Source: Conchocele bisecta (lineage: Eukaryota > Mollusca > Bivalvia > Lucinida > Thyasiridae). Taken from it: DNA of 64,000 nt. Below the pieces are notes generated by a model, which saw only the letters and a program-made list of their open reading frames with translations, was not told where the DNA came from and did not search any database. Below, one piece after another: positions 34,574-48,400 of the stretch. The first letter of the stretch is position 1. Each line of letters opens with the position of its first letter. A program made the position numbers and the translations under genes. The stretch covers positions 9,937,805 through 10,001,804 of the forward strand of contig CM055266.1 in assembly GCA_029237695.1 (NCBI GenBank), in the 5' to 3' direction.

Positions 34574-35954
34574 CTGATCTGTTAGCACACCATTGCTGAA
34601 CCGATGTATATTACGGGTGTAATTTTTATTAAAATACATTCTATGGTGATCTACTGTCTGTTTCACGAAAGCTGCTCAAAATTTACGCCCATATAAAGAA
34701 TGCATACACATTTGTTTTTGATGATGTTATAAATATTTTTTGAATGAGCCTTCTTTTTATTACAAGAAAGTTGGTCCACTATTGATGGGGACATTTTTCT
34801 AATTTCAGAAATAGTGGACCGATTTTCAAAATTTAACTTTTGTTTTCTTAGTTAGATCATTTCCAATCCATCTGACCATTTTTTCTCCTTTTTTGACTCC
34901 TCCCACAGCTCCTCTACATCCCAGGGTGTCCGGTTTAGAGAGTTTTCACTGTATTGAATAAAATAGATTTTATGTGATATTTAAGAGCTTTTATGGTATA
35001 TTAGTCATACAACCAGAAACGGGCTGACCAAAGGAAGCTGATTTGGAGTCAAGAATAGAAAGCAAAACACGTGTTTTGTTATAGTCGGACATTCGATCCG
35101 GCCACTTCATGTTTACCGTCTGACCGGCGGCACTTCAACAGGACAGATCCATCAGTCCGACGATTTTCGCGGAGACTGCCCTTATGGAGTTAGCCCCCTT
35201 ATTCCACTGACCTCTTTAATTATACAATATAATACATGTATTAAGCCAGCCGTTCCCAGGAACGGGCCCTTTTCAACCATTTTGGGGGAAAAATCAAATT
35301 TTTCTGTTAAGCCATTTCATGTCAAGGATAAACATCCAACATTATTACATGTGTTTTTATTATTTCTCATCAAACGTCTCGATGAGACCGTTCAAATGAG
35401 TGGTAACAAAATATATTTTAATTGAGAAATGAAGCAAATAGAAAAGAAAATGTTGGTAAATTTTGATACCTGATGTTTTTACTTTTCAATTAGGATTTTT
35501 TTCAGAGTTTGGGAAGAAAAAACGGCCCCTAGCATTGGAGAAGGAGCCGATATTCTGGCCTAGTGCGTATGGTAAATTAATCCCTGGGATATACTTTATC
35601 CACTGGTTATGCCAGTGACACCAGCATTCAATCACAAATGTACCCTAGCTGCCGCTGAATATAAACAAACTGTAGAAAAGCAAGAAAGCGTTTTTAACGA
35701 TCACAGCCGCGAATAAATAAATTATAATGCTATAGTAGTACAGTAGAACCTCTGGAAATTGTAGGAGTAGAATTACACCACAGTAAATCAGGTATATGAC
35801 CACTCTAAGAATGATTGTGTCACGGCTTTGCAATCATGAACACGCACTATCATTTAATTTAGATATATATTTCCGTGAAAGCCGTGAACATTTATACTCT
35901 CTACAATGTGTCAGGTTTCAAGATGTTATTTTTCTATAATAATAATACATTGTA
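34574..35954. other. Intergenic, degenerate repeats
   Basis: Holds a pogo-like end (34929-34953) and a GTTGTGACCAC-type palindrome relic (35350-35430, CAAATGAGTGGTAACAAAAT). No exon recognised. The caspase's upstream non-coding exon is probably here or further left. Confidence 0.4.
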
Positions 35955-35959
35955 ATAAC

Positions 35960-35999
<40 letters not shown>

Positions 36000-36140
36000 A
36001 TTTTAATAATAATACTAAAAATAATATACATCAATAAATAATAAATATTAATAATAATAAATAATAATAATAATAATAATAATAATGAAGGACGTAAGGA
36101 AGGAATGAAGAAGGAAGGAAGGAAAGAAGAAAGGAAAGAA
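35955..36140 (+). repeat. (TAA)n and (GGAA)n simple repeats
   Basis: Two TAA tracts (35961-36000, 36048-36088) followed by GAAGGAAGGAAAGAAG. Confidence 0.9.
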
Positions 36141-36212
36141 ACACATAATACACATTTTCTGAGTTCAATCTCGATTTTGAAGGTGGTTATCCCCATTTTG
36201 AATTATTTTCAG

Positions 36213-36405
36213 GACTCAGTGAAGACACGACTGTTCGTGAACCATGGATGACAAAAAACTGGCCATCCATCAACAGCTGATGACCGACATCTCCGAAGCC
36301 GTAGACCCAACGAGTACAGAGTATGACAGCTGGATCCAGCACATGACGACCTTCGTCCCCAGAGGCATACTGAGTCGAAATAAAACTCTACTAGGCAAGC
36401 TACAG
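36213..36405 (+). CDS. Caspase exon 1: 31 nt 5' UTR and DED first half
   Basis: An acceptor TTATTTTCAG at 36203-36212 implies an upstream non-coding exon. The ATG at 36244 (GAACCATGG, good Kozak) starts MDDKKLAIHQQLMTDISEAV, 54 codons to GKLQ, with donor CAG|GTATTA. The intron then opens with a degenerate TACGATGACGATA-type repeat. Confidence 0.85.
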
Positions 36406-39400
36406 GTATTAACCCTTAAATACTACGATGACGATAGTACGATACTACGATGACGATAATGCATGGCTACGATGCCGATATTACGATACTACGATAACGA
36501 TAGGATGATGAGTATAATGCTACGATGACGATATTGCGATATCAGGAAGGTACGATGACGATAGTATGATATCATGACGGTAAGATGACGATAGTGACTG
36601 TACGATGGCCTCAAAAACTGATCAGTTGTTGTACACACATGGGGGCCGTTTCACTAAGCTTCGTACGACTAAACTGATCGTAAATGAATAATTATGACAG
36701 TCTGTAAATTTCAAATTAACAATGTCTTCTTGTAAACAATTAATGGATTTACATTTATTGAATAAATGCCAATATCAATAAATGTAAATCCACCAATTGA
36801 AATTTCCAAACGATCCGAAATTTGCACCTACGAACATTTTAGTCGCACGAAGTTTAGTGAAACGCTCCCCCCCCACCCCCCCCCTGCCTGAGTAACATGC
36901 TAAGGCGTGTTAATTTCCAGTTGTATGCACGTTTGTAGGATATTTAGCAATTACTTTTCTTACGAGTAAGTAAGCATGTGTTTTATTTAGCTTAGATCCA
37001 ATGCATACATGCCGCAGGTAATGCAATAGTGTGTTCTACAACACCCATATGGAGTAAATATATTTAGCGTTTCTAACCTACAGGCAATGGCGACAAAAGG
37101 AAAACTAGCGCCTGGAAAATATGAGGAACTGAAAAGTGTAGCGGATAAAAGTGGCAACATTGATATATTAGAGATGATTAAAACTGCTGAAAAGAAGATA
37201 AGAGCTTTGGAGGTTGCGAGAGCAGGTATACATTGATTAGGGTCCAGATCATCATTTGCAACTTGATACTATAAATACTAATATTCGTGTTTCTACTAAG
37301 GATATTCAATGTTTTTAAACATATTTGTGCTTCTGGTATCGGATTGCATAGGGTTAAATGGAACGACTCACTATATGTTACAACAATCAATGGTAACGAA
37401 ATACCGCATCCAATTCAATACTAGAAACGCGACTATTTGTTTCCACTTATTGATGCTTCTTTGTATAGTTAATGTATATATGGACATTGGTCCGTTACTT
37501 CAACCTGTGGTATGACCAGTCTGTTGTAATAAACGATTTATTGTTTACAACTCTTCAAAGACGTTGGAAAAGTGGGTTCCGGGTCTTGTGCCGAAACGTC
37601 GTCGGAAAAGTGGGTTCATGGCCTTGTGCCGAAACATCGCAAAAGTGGGTTCCTGGTTTTTGCAGAATTGCTAATTGTATTATTGCAGAAAGATTTATTG
37701 TTTGACATTGATTTCCAGGACCAGGTTCAATAAGCCACACTAGCGGCGCCAAACGTCAAAGACAAGAAGGTATGTTGCACATTATCTTTTCTTTTAAGTC
37801 ACCTATATACATGTATTGAGTAAGATTACTACTAGCCGATTGTGCACTAGTTATGTTTTGTTTGGTAATTCGGGTGGCCATTTTGGACGCCATATTGATT
37901 CCTGGATTAAGCTACAGTATGAGTTTTGATATGTTACTACTAATTATACTCTGAACATTTCCGAACAAAAATCAGCATTGGCTTATGTTTCCGATCTCAA
38001 CACTAATGCTCTTCGCCTATACATGCATATCTGATTAATGAAATCGTCTGACAATGACATGGACGAGTATGTTACGTTTAATGAAATGGTCTGACAATAT
38101 CATGGACGAGTTTTTTCCGTTTAATGAAATAGTCTGACAATAACATGGACGAGTGTATTGCGTTTAATGAAATGGTCTGGACGAGTATGTTCCGTTTAAT
38201 GAAATGGTCTGACAATATCGTGGATGAGTGTATTCCGTTTAATGAAATCGTCTGATAATATCATGGAAGAGTGTATTATGTTTAATGAAATGGTCTGACA
38301 ATAAGAGTGTGTTCCGTTTTATGAAATGGACTGACAATAATATGGAAGAGTGTATTCCGTTTAATTAAATAGTCTGACACTATCATGGACGAGTGTATTC
38401 CGTTTAATGAAATGATCTGACAATAACATGGAAGAGTGTATTCCGTTTAATGAAATGGTCTACAAGACAATATCGGAATAGTGTATTCCAATTTATGAAA
38501 TGTGGAATACATGGAATATGTATCCATTCCATTTAATGAAATGGTCTGACAATATCATGGAATAGTGTATTCCATTTAATGAAATGGTCTGACAATAACA
38601 TTGAAGAGTCTATTCCGTTTAATGAAATGGTCTGACAATATTATGGAATAGTGTATTCCATTTAATTAAATAAGCAAATAACACATTCCTGTAACCTGAC
38701 AGTGATCTACAATGCATATTGCTTGTTAGAAGCAATGTTAAACAGTGCAGATCCTTTTCAGACTGTGCAGATGCACATAAGCCCCATTTCGCCAGTCACA
38801 TGCGCATATTTATTACCATACTCTATAATAACTGGCTTATGCTTGTTAACACACTGTGTTATATTATTACACTGCGATAACAAACAACATTTGAGACCAG
38901 CCATATGATGTTGTACCTAAGATGTGCGATTTGACATGGAAAATATTTACAAATACAGAAATGGAACCCTCCCCCGCCCGCTGTGGGATCAATAGAAACA
39001 ACTGATATGGTAGTTTTTTATGTTTTCTGATGTGTTCATAACTATACAATGGGATAAAGTTCAATTAAATAATATCTTTTAATTTAGATGAAGAATGTTG
39101 CATGTTTTATTACCCCACTCACTGAATTTCAATGGCAAAACATCTATCTTAATAACTCCATAAACGTATGGTACTTTTGTATTTTCTTTGTGTCAGTGGT
39201 ACCTAGTAGTGTTCATTAGACACGTTAATTGCATATATGCCGATTATCTGATGTCTGCAGTCGATGATACAATGTTAACAAACAAAGTATGTTTCACCAC
39301 AGTGTGTCCGAGTGTTCGTTCGTCTGTCTGTCTGCTTCGCATTTTACTTAGTGAAGGTAACAACTATGCTATGTGTCTCAATATGCAAATCTCTCTCGGT

Positions 39401-42400
39401 GTCTATTAATTATATCAATGGTATATCAATGGTAATTGTACTTACTAGTGTTTGCAATATATGCTTGCTGCCCATATTCTGATTACATAATGTCTACAGC
39501 AGATGATGCAATGGTAAAACAAAAAGTTTTAACTATTCCCCGCCCAATGAATTTACAATGACCATTTTGCATGTGAAACTTTTTTTTTTACTTTATACGC
39601 TGCCATATACTTATAAAACGTTCATATGAACGTGTAGCTACTAAAATTTATATTTCGTTATCCACACACATTTGAGAATACGGAATGCATGTCTGTTCGT
39701 CTCTCTATATGTCCATTTCATATTTATGCAGCCATGACAATTACCATAATTATTATGTTGTGTATTCCAATATGAACGACTCTGATACATATAATTATTA
39801 CTCTCAGCTGTTGACAGGCCTTGACACACTATTATGTAAAATAAATAAATAAATAAATATAATTATTACTGTCAATAGTATAGGTCGTAGGTACTAATTT
39901 GCACATTGGATATAGGAAATATACCTTTTCTACCTTGTATTGCTGAATTAATGATTTGTAGAACAAAATTCTCCATGTATGACACATAAAATACTAAAAT
40001 ACCGAACATTAAGATAGCTGCAAATAATACGAGCTAGCTAAGCTGGAATAAAACTGGACAAATACATTTTGTGTACACTGTCCAGATGACAGCCACGCAC
40101 GTATATGAGTTTATTTGGCACAAAACTCATATTAGGTAGTAGAACCGATGTAACTGGGATATATATATCCAGGTTCCACATAATGTACACACTATTAATC
40201 GTGCATTCCAATAATATTCCCTCAACCCATCTCGAGTCATCAGCAGGAACAGGAAATGTGTAGTTGGCACATGTACTTATAAAAATCATGTACATGTATA
40301 TAGTAAAAATGTATAACTTATATAACTACTGAAATACAATGTGTGTTATACAAGAACGTGTGTGTTCCAATGTGTATGACCATCATCCATTACCAGTGTA
40401 AGTGCACACCAGTGCATGCATCATGGTCATTGCCTAATACATGTCGGTATATTGCTCCATTCGTGTACAAACAGAATATGACACTCTAATGTTATAGTTG
40501 ATAACAGGGGGTATGGATTTGTGGTTAACCCATTACAGACGGGATGAAAATTATAGTAGTATGAACCTTTTGAGGATAAAAATCCTTATTTTGTTTATTT
40601 CCTTTCGAAATTATATGTTGCTACCACTCATTTTGGCGGCCAGTTTGCCTGTTCTGACAATTGTGGAAGGATATTGCATCACTATCTCCTGTATTATCCA
40701 TTTATTTGTGAGGGAATGGTGCATGTATATGTGTATGTATATGTGTTTCAACTTTATGAATCTGTAATCGTTCGTAACAGCGCACGATTCATAGAAAAAT
40801 GCCTATTTCGGCAGCCATTTTTCAATATATTGCAATTTGCTGATGTAATTAAATGTAAGATGTATTCTAAATCATGTTACATTAATATTGTGACTTAATT
40901 GTAGCGATTTATCCGGTTAATATTGATCAGAATGAAAGTTAACATGCCTTAATAAAACAATATAATAATGTTCGGCAGCCATCTTGGAAAATGTCCGCCA
41001 TTTGTTCATCCAGCGGCTTTTTGAGCGCAGACAACCAGGTTTGATAGACAATAGGCTACTGAAACCCAAAATCATACTCACACCAAATATCCCATGGGGT
41101 CTGGGGGGGGGGGGCAGCTATTGCTGGCTCAAGGTATATTACTTTTGTTTGTTTTCAGATACCACGGAGAATTTATGTGATGTGTTGTACACACGTAACG
41201 ATGGGCTTGGCTACTACGATTCACAAGGAAAGACAGGCTATCTACTGATACTGAATTCTACCCATAACAGGAATGGTCAGTAACATTTATTCATGAAAGG
41301 CTAAACAAGTAAATTAAAAATACACATAAACACATATTTTTTCAACTCTGGTAGATAGTTGTAAAAAGAAAATTGAAAGGAAAAACAGATAATTACAATG
41401 CAAACCCTAAGTAGAAAACAGAGTCAAAAATATTAATCCGATCAAAAGTTATGTAAATTTTCATATACATGTCTGGACATTTTATGCACAATTCTGTATT
41501 TATGTTCGAACTAAATTCAAATAAAGCAACACAATAAGGTTTAATGATAATAATAATTGATACATTTGACATTTTTCCTTTTAAACTTAACCCGGTATAT
41601 TCCATTTCCTTTGTTCCCATTATACGCAGGTACAGAACAGGATGTACGTAAACTAAACGAATTCTTTCAAGAAACACTTAAGTTTGATGTCGACAACCCG
41701 AGAGAGATAGAGGAACACGACTTGAGTACATCCCAGTTGGACGACGCTTTGGAAGAGGCCAGAAATAAACTCAATGACGCGACATCATCGAAGAAATATT
41801 ACTGCTTTGTCTGTGCCATACTTAGTCACGGAGATGAGGTAATGTGGACAACTCAAGCGATATGTCATTATGCAAACACAGCGTTATTTAACCCTTTCAA
41901 CACCACATGCCTGCATAGTGGTATTGACAAAAGTGTAGAGCCAGATGAGCCGGCTGGTAACGAGCCGTCTCATCAGGATCTGCACTTTTTGTAAGTAATT
42001 TTCATAATTTTGAGAACAAAAACACCCCCTTTTCATAAATGGATTAGTCTGAAAATCATTTTGTCACGGTTGGATTGGCTGCAAAATTAACATATCAATT
42101 CCAGTTACTAACAGTATCAGGTGAAACGATTAACCCTTTCAACCCTGCATATCTTAGAGACTTTTTCGTATTCATTTTTGGACTATTCCAAACTATAGAT
42201 TATTTTAGAGGGGAATAATCATGATAATAGTGCCAACTATTGCAGATCCTGTTGAGACAGCTCGTTACGAGCCGGCTCATCTGGATATACAGTGTTTGCC
42301 CATATTGACTTTCTGGCCTCTATACTAGTAGACCTGGAGCCAGCAATAACCCCCCTCTCCCCATGTGGGATTTTTGGGCGAGTATGATTTTCGGATTGAG

Positions 42401-45400
42401 TAGCCTATTGTCTGTCCAACATGGTGGAGTGCGCTCAAAAAGCCGCTGGATAAGAAAATGGTGGCCATTTTCAAGATGGCCGCCGAACATTATTATATTG
42501 TTTTACTAAGGACTGTTAACTTTCATTCTGATCAACATTAACCGGGTAAATTGCTATAATTAAGTCATGATTTTAATGTGAAATGATTTAGAATACATCT
42601 TACATTTATTACATCAGCAAATGGCAATGTATTTCAAAAGGGCTGCTGAAATAGGCTGTTTTACAACATTTTACTGTGAATCGCGTGCTGTTACGAAACA
42701 ATTATAGACATTCATACATTTACACATATACATGGCTTTCTCTCACAAATAAATGAAAATACCGGAGATGCAATATCCGTCTATAATTGTCAGAAAAGTC
42801 AAAATGGCCGCCAAAATGTTCTTGTTTTGTTCTATTCTTTACTGTATGGAGTTGTTATAAACATCATTTCATGTACATATTACATGCATCCATACCAGTT
42901 CGATATACAAATCAAATCATTTGATAAAATATACTTATCCAGGTATACAATGCTATAATTATATTTTCAAAATGGCCACCAAAATGATCAGATGTCCAAT
43001 GGTATTGACGATGAAGCTACAGTTTTCAGTAAATAAACAACACTAACATTGTTATGTATAAAGTGTGCTAGTCTGCTTATTTTCAAAGACAAATACGGAT
43101 GTATGTCAATCATTTTGAGTATTGAAAAAACTGTTTCAAAGTGTTTCTAAAATTGATTGATTGTTGACAAGGAATATAATGTTATTATTGGGCTGTCTAG
43201 TTAAAGCGATTTGTAACGAGCAGACTTCTCACAATTAAGCGAGCATGATGATCATTGGCCAAGAAAGTATTTATTATGGTGTGATGAATGGCATGGGTAT
43301 GCTAATGGCAAATATGCATGGCTTTCACCCACATTAAGGATCCCACATATGTCTTCACATGTGCCAATATTTCAAATCAACCCTTGGTCGTGAGTTGCCA
43401 GCATTGGAAAATAAATACAATACATGGTAGCGATATATAATTGATGCAGTCACTGGTGTAGTCAGTTCTACATTAAACACTACATGCGCAGTATTTATAT
43501 TTCTAATTAAACACTATTTAAACTAATACACCCAAAACGTAATCATATACTGTGTCACCATGACTGTTGGTTTTAAGATGACCATCAGCATGGCCGCTTT
43601 TGTAATTATGATGTGATATTTACGGATCTATATATATTATACACTTTTAAAATAACTTAAATTTCTTAAAATATTTGATAATACCCCTATCCCGATGAGG
43701 TCCCGCATCTTGAGAGGACACCACATTGTGCTAGCCCGTGATATATACTCGAATATATGTATCTGGTTGCTATATTAATGGAATATGATTGTCGCTCAGG
43801 TGTGTAATACACTTGAAAGACAACCATATGTTTTGCTATGTGGATCCATATGCATGCACATGTATGACACAAAGACGTGTCCATCTACAAACTATGTGTA
43901 GTATGTATATGCTAAACTGGCAAATACAATTCTGCATTCAGGAAATAAATGTACACATGGTACATGATTATATAATTTTGAGATCATTACAATGACATTA
44001 CCAGTTGTGAAATAGAGAAGTATATAGTCCGATGACACCAAAAGAGCCAGCATTCAACAAACCTGATACTGACCGCCTGCGTAAATGGCTAGAATGCCAT
44101 GTAGATATTAGTTCAATTGCATAGTAAAATCCAAATGTAATGTGTCTAGATATAGGTTATCATGGTGAAACATTTATTTACAATGCCTCACTTACAACAT
44201 AGAATATTGTAATGGGTGCCTCTGAAAATGACTCGGAATGGGTGGAGGGAATATTATTGGAATGCACGATAAATAGCGTGCACATTATGTGGAACGGGGA
44301 TGTAAATATCCCAGTTTCATCGGTTCTATTACCTAAATATATTTTTATGTCAAACAAACTCATTTACTTGCGTGGCTGTCATCTAGAAAGTGTACAAACT
44401 ATATATTTGTCCAGTTATATTCCAGCTTAGCGTGCTCGTAGTATGTACAACTATCTTAATGTTTTGTCTTTTAGTATTTAGTGTGTCATACATGGAGTAA
44501 TATGTGCGACAAATCATTCATTCAGCATGGTAGAAAATGTATATTTTCTTTATTCAATGTGCAAATTAGTACCTACGACCTATACTATTGTCAGTAATAC
44601 TTATATTTATTTATTTATTTTACTTAACGGTGTTTGAAGGCCTGTCAATAGCTGAGAGTAATAATGGTATGGATTAGAGACGTTCATATTGGAATACGCA
44701 ACGTAGTAATCATGGAAATTGTCATGGTTGCATATAGAAGGTGTATGATCACGTGGTACTAACAACAACAACAAGTACTGAAATTTCCAGAATCCATCTG
44801 ATTCAAAGTACGTATTCTTTTATATTGTCCTTATTACGTAACGGATTTTGATGAAATATGGCGCATCAAACGTGTCTTATTAAGCTGCATTTGGTGGTCT
44901 CTGTATTTTCGCCCAAACTTCTGTCATTTTGCGAAGAATCGATTTGCGGAAATCGATTCTTCGCAAAAACCGACATAAGTCTGTGCCGAACTCCTAGGAC
45001 CACCAAATGCAGCTCTTGAAGACGCGTTTGCTGCGCCATATTTAATCAAAATCCGTTGCATATTAAGGACAATATAAAATAATACTTACTTTGGAGTGGG
45101 CGACGTTGTTGTTGTTGTAACACACGTGATCATGCACCTTGATATATATGAAATGGACATATAGAGAGACGAAAAGACATACGTTCTGTATCTGAAATGT
45201 GTGTGGATAACTAATATACATATGTTAGTAGCTACACGTTCATATGAACCTTTCATAAGTATCTGGCAGCGTATAAAGTAAGATAAATGATTACATGTAA
45301 AATGGACATTGTAAATTCAGTGATCTACTGTAGACATTATGTACTCAGGAAATGGGCATCAAACATATATTGCAAACACTAGTAAGTACAATTACCATTG

Positions 45401-48400
45401 ATACAATTAATAGACACCGAGAGAGATTTGCATATTGAGACACATAGCATAGTTGTTACATTCACTAAGTAAATGCGAAGCAGACGGACAGATGGACGAA
45501 CACACGGACACACTGTATCTCAAGTGTCACATATAACTATTAGTAATGCCTAAGTAGTTGCATATGCATGTAAACAATTTATGACAAGATAAGTGACAGT
45601 GCACAACATAACTGAAATTCATTACATGTAAAATTCCCATTGTAAAATTTGTGGGTGGGGAATGGTGAAAAATACTCTGTTTTTAATTTTGTATCATAGA
45701 CTGCAGACATCAGATAATTGGCATGTATGCACTGAACATGTCTAATGAACACAACTACCGTTGACACAGAGAAAATACACATGTACCATACTTTTATCGA
45801 ATTATTAAGGTAGATAGTTTGCCATTGAAATTCAGTGGGTGGGGTAATACAGCATGCCAAATTCTTCATTGAATTAGAAGATATTATTTAATGGAACTTT
45901 ATTACATTTTATTGTTATGAACACATTAGAAAAGATACATAACTGCTATGCCAGTTGTTTCTAATAATAAAAAACAGTCGACTTTCATTTAAAAATGCGA
46001 TTTTTCACAATTGCGAAAAGTCAGAGAGTGGTATACTTCAAAAAGGTGCCAAACACTCATCCAACGTGTTACAGAGCGCAGACATACTCTCGTAATTGGA
46101 TGTGGTTTCAGAAAAAAAATATGTCTACAAAAATCCCACAGGGGTGGAGGGGGCGTTTGCGATCTGGCCATGAATGTTTCAGGACAACAAAGCAATAGGT
46201 GTCGGAATGTTTCCGGACGACATAGCAATATCTGTGTGAATGTTTCAGGACGGCATTGCAATAGCTGTATGAATGTTTCAGGACGGCATATCAATAGTTG
46301 TGTGAATGTTTCAGGACCAAATAGCAATAGTTGTGTGAATGTTTCAGGACCACATAGCCATAGTTGTGTGAATGTTTCAGGACCACATAGCCATAGTTGT
46401 GGGAATGTTTCAGGACCACATAGCCATAGTTGTGTTTCAGGACCACATAGCCATAGTTGTGGGAATGTTTCAGGACCACATAGCCTTAGTTGTGGGAATG
46501 TTTCAGGACCACATAGCCATAGTTGTGGGAATGTTTCAGGACCACATAGCAATAGTTGTGGGAATGTTTCAGGACCACATAGCCTTAGTTGTGGGAATGT
46601 TTCAGGACCATAGCCATAGTTGTGGGAATGTTTCAGGACGACATTGCAATAGTTGTGGAGTTATTGTTAAGGGGACCACATTTAGCCTAGTTGTGGGAAG
46701 TTTCAGGACACATTTGCCATAGTGGGAATGTTTCGGGACGACGGGAATGTTTCGGGACGACATAGCAATACTTGTGGGAATGTTTTAGGACGACATAACA
46801 AGTTGTGGGAATGATTCAGGACGACATAGCGATAGCTGTCTCAGGACGACATAGCAATAGCTGTGTGAATGTTTCAGGACGGCATAGCAATACTTGCGGG
46901 AATGTTTAAGGACGACATAACAATAGTTGTGGGAATGATTCAGGACGACATAGCAATAGCTGTTTCAGGACGACATAACAATAGCTGCGGGAATGTTTCA
47001 GGACGACATAGCAATAGCTGTGTGATTGTTTCAGGACGACATAGCAACAGCTGCGGGAATGTTTCAGGACGACATAGCAAAAGCTGTCTGAATGTCTCAG
47101 GACGACATATAAATAGCTGTGGGAATGTTTCGGGAAAACATAGCAATAGCTGTCTGAATGTTTCGGGACGACATAGCAATAGCTGTGTGAATGTTTCAGG
47201 ACGACATAGCAATAGCTGTCTGAATGTTTCAGGACGACATAGCAATAGTTGTGTGAATATTTCAGGATGAAATAGCAATAGATGTGGGAATGTTTGAGGA
47301 CGGCAAAGAAATAGTTGTGGGAATGTTTCAGGACGACATAACAATAGTTGTGGAAATGTTTCAGGACGACATAGCAATAGTTGTGGGAATGTTTCAGGAC
47401 GACATAGCAATAGTTGTGTGAATGTTTGAGGTCGGCATAGTAATAGCTGTGTGAATGTTTCAGGACGACACAGCAATAGTTGTGTGAATGTTTCAGGACG
47501 ACATAGCAATAGCTGCAGGAATGTTTCAGGACGACATAGCAATAGTTGTGTGAATGTTTGAGGTCGGCATAGTAATAGCTGTGTGAATGTTTCAGGACGA
47601 CACAGCAATAGTTGTGTGAATGTTTCAGGACGACATAGCAATAGCTGTGTGAATGTTTCAGGACGACATAGCAATAGCTGTGTGAATGTTTCAGGACGAC
47701 ACAGCAATAGTTGTGTGAATGTTTCAGGACGACATAGCAATAGCTGTGTGAATGTTTGAGGTCGGCATAGTAATAGCTGTGTGAGTGTTTCAGGACGGCA
47801 TAGCAATAGATGTGGAAATGTTTCAGAACGACATAGTAATAGTTGTGTGAATGTTTCAGGACGGCATAATAATAGCTGTGTGAATGTTTCAGGACGGCAT
47901 AACACTTACTGTGTGAATCTTTCAGGACGGCATTACAACAACAGATGGTAGCAAGTCTGTTGAAGCCATACGGAAGGAATTCAACAACAAAGCCATACGG
48001 AACTTTGCAGGTAAATACCCGGATGGTTGGTCTAAGAGTTTCTGATAAACTTGATATAACAAGACATTAGAATGGTACTACCCGTTTCTGAATCGAGCCT
48101 GATAACTTGATCCATTGTAGTTCTTACGCAGTGAATACCAGGTTGGTGTCCTTTGATATCAAGTTTATGGAGTTAGAAAATAGGACAATCGGCCATGTTC
48201 CCCAAAATGCTGGATCCGCCCCTGGTCATTACAATGTACACTGAAGTGTCATTCGAACAATGGAACATCAGGGAATTGAGTGTTGACCCAGATATGCGTA
48301 TCCAGCCAACGCAGGGGGATGTTTCACTAAACTTCGTACGACTAAAATGTTCGTAAGTGCAACAATATGTCAATGTCACATTAACAATGTTATATTGTAA

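Noticed and set aside
40038..44430. Similar small frames with EGILLECTINSV on opposite strands
   Set aside because: They are the two arms of the large inverted repeat; similarity reflects the repeat, not a conserved gene.
46940..47905. Long open frames (up to 321 codons) on both strands
   Set aside because: Produced by the 33-bp period of the minisatellite; translations are repetitive (LLCRPETFTQL) with no domain.
46168..47925. Possible CRISPR array
   Set aside because: The repeats are contiguous with no unique spacers and the genome is eukaryotic.
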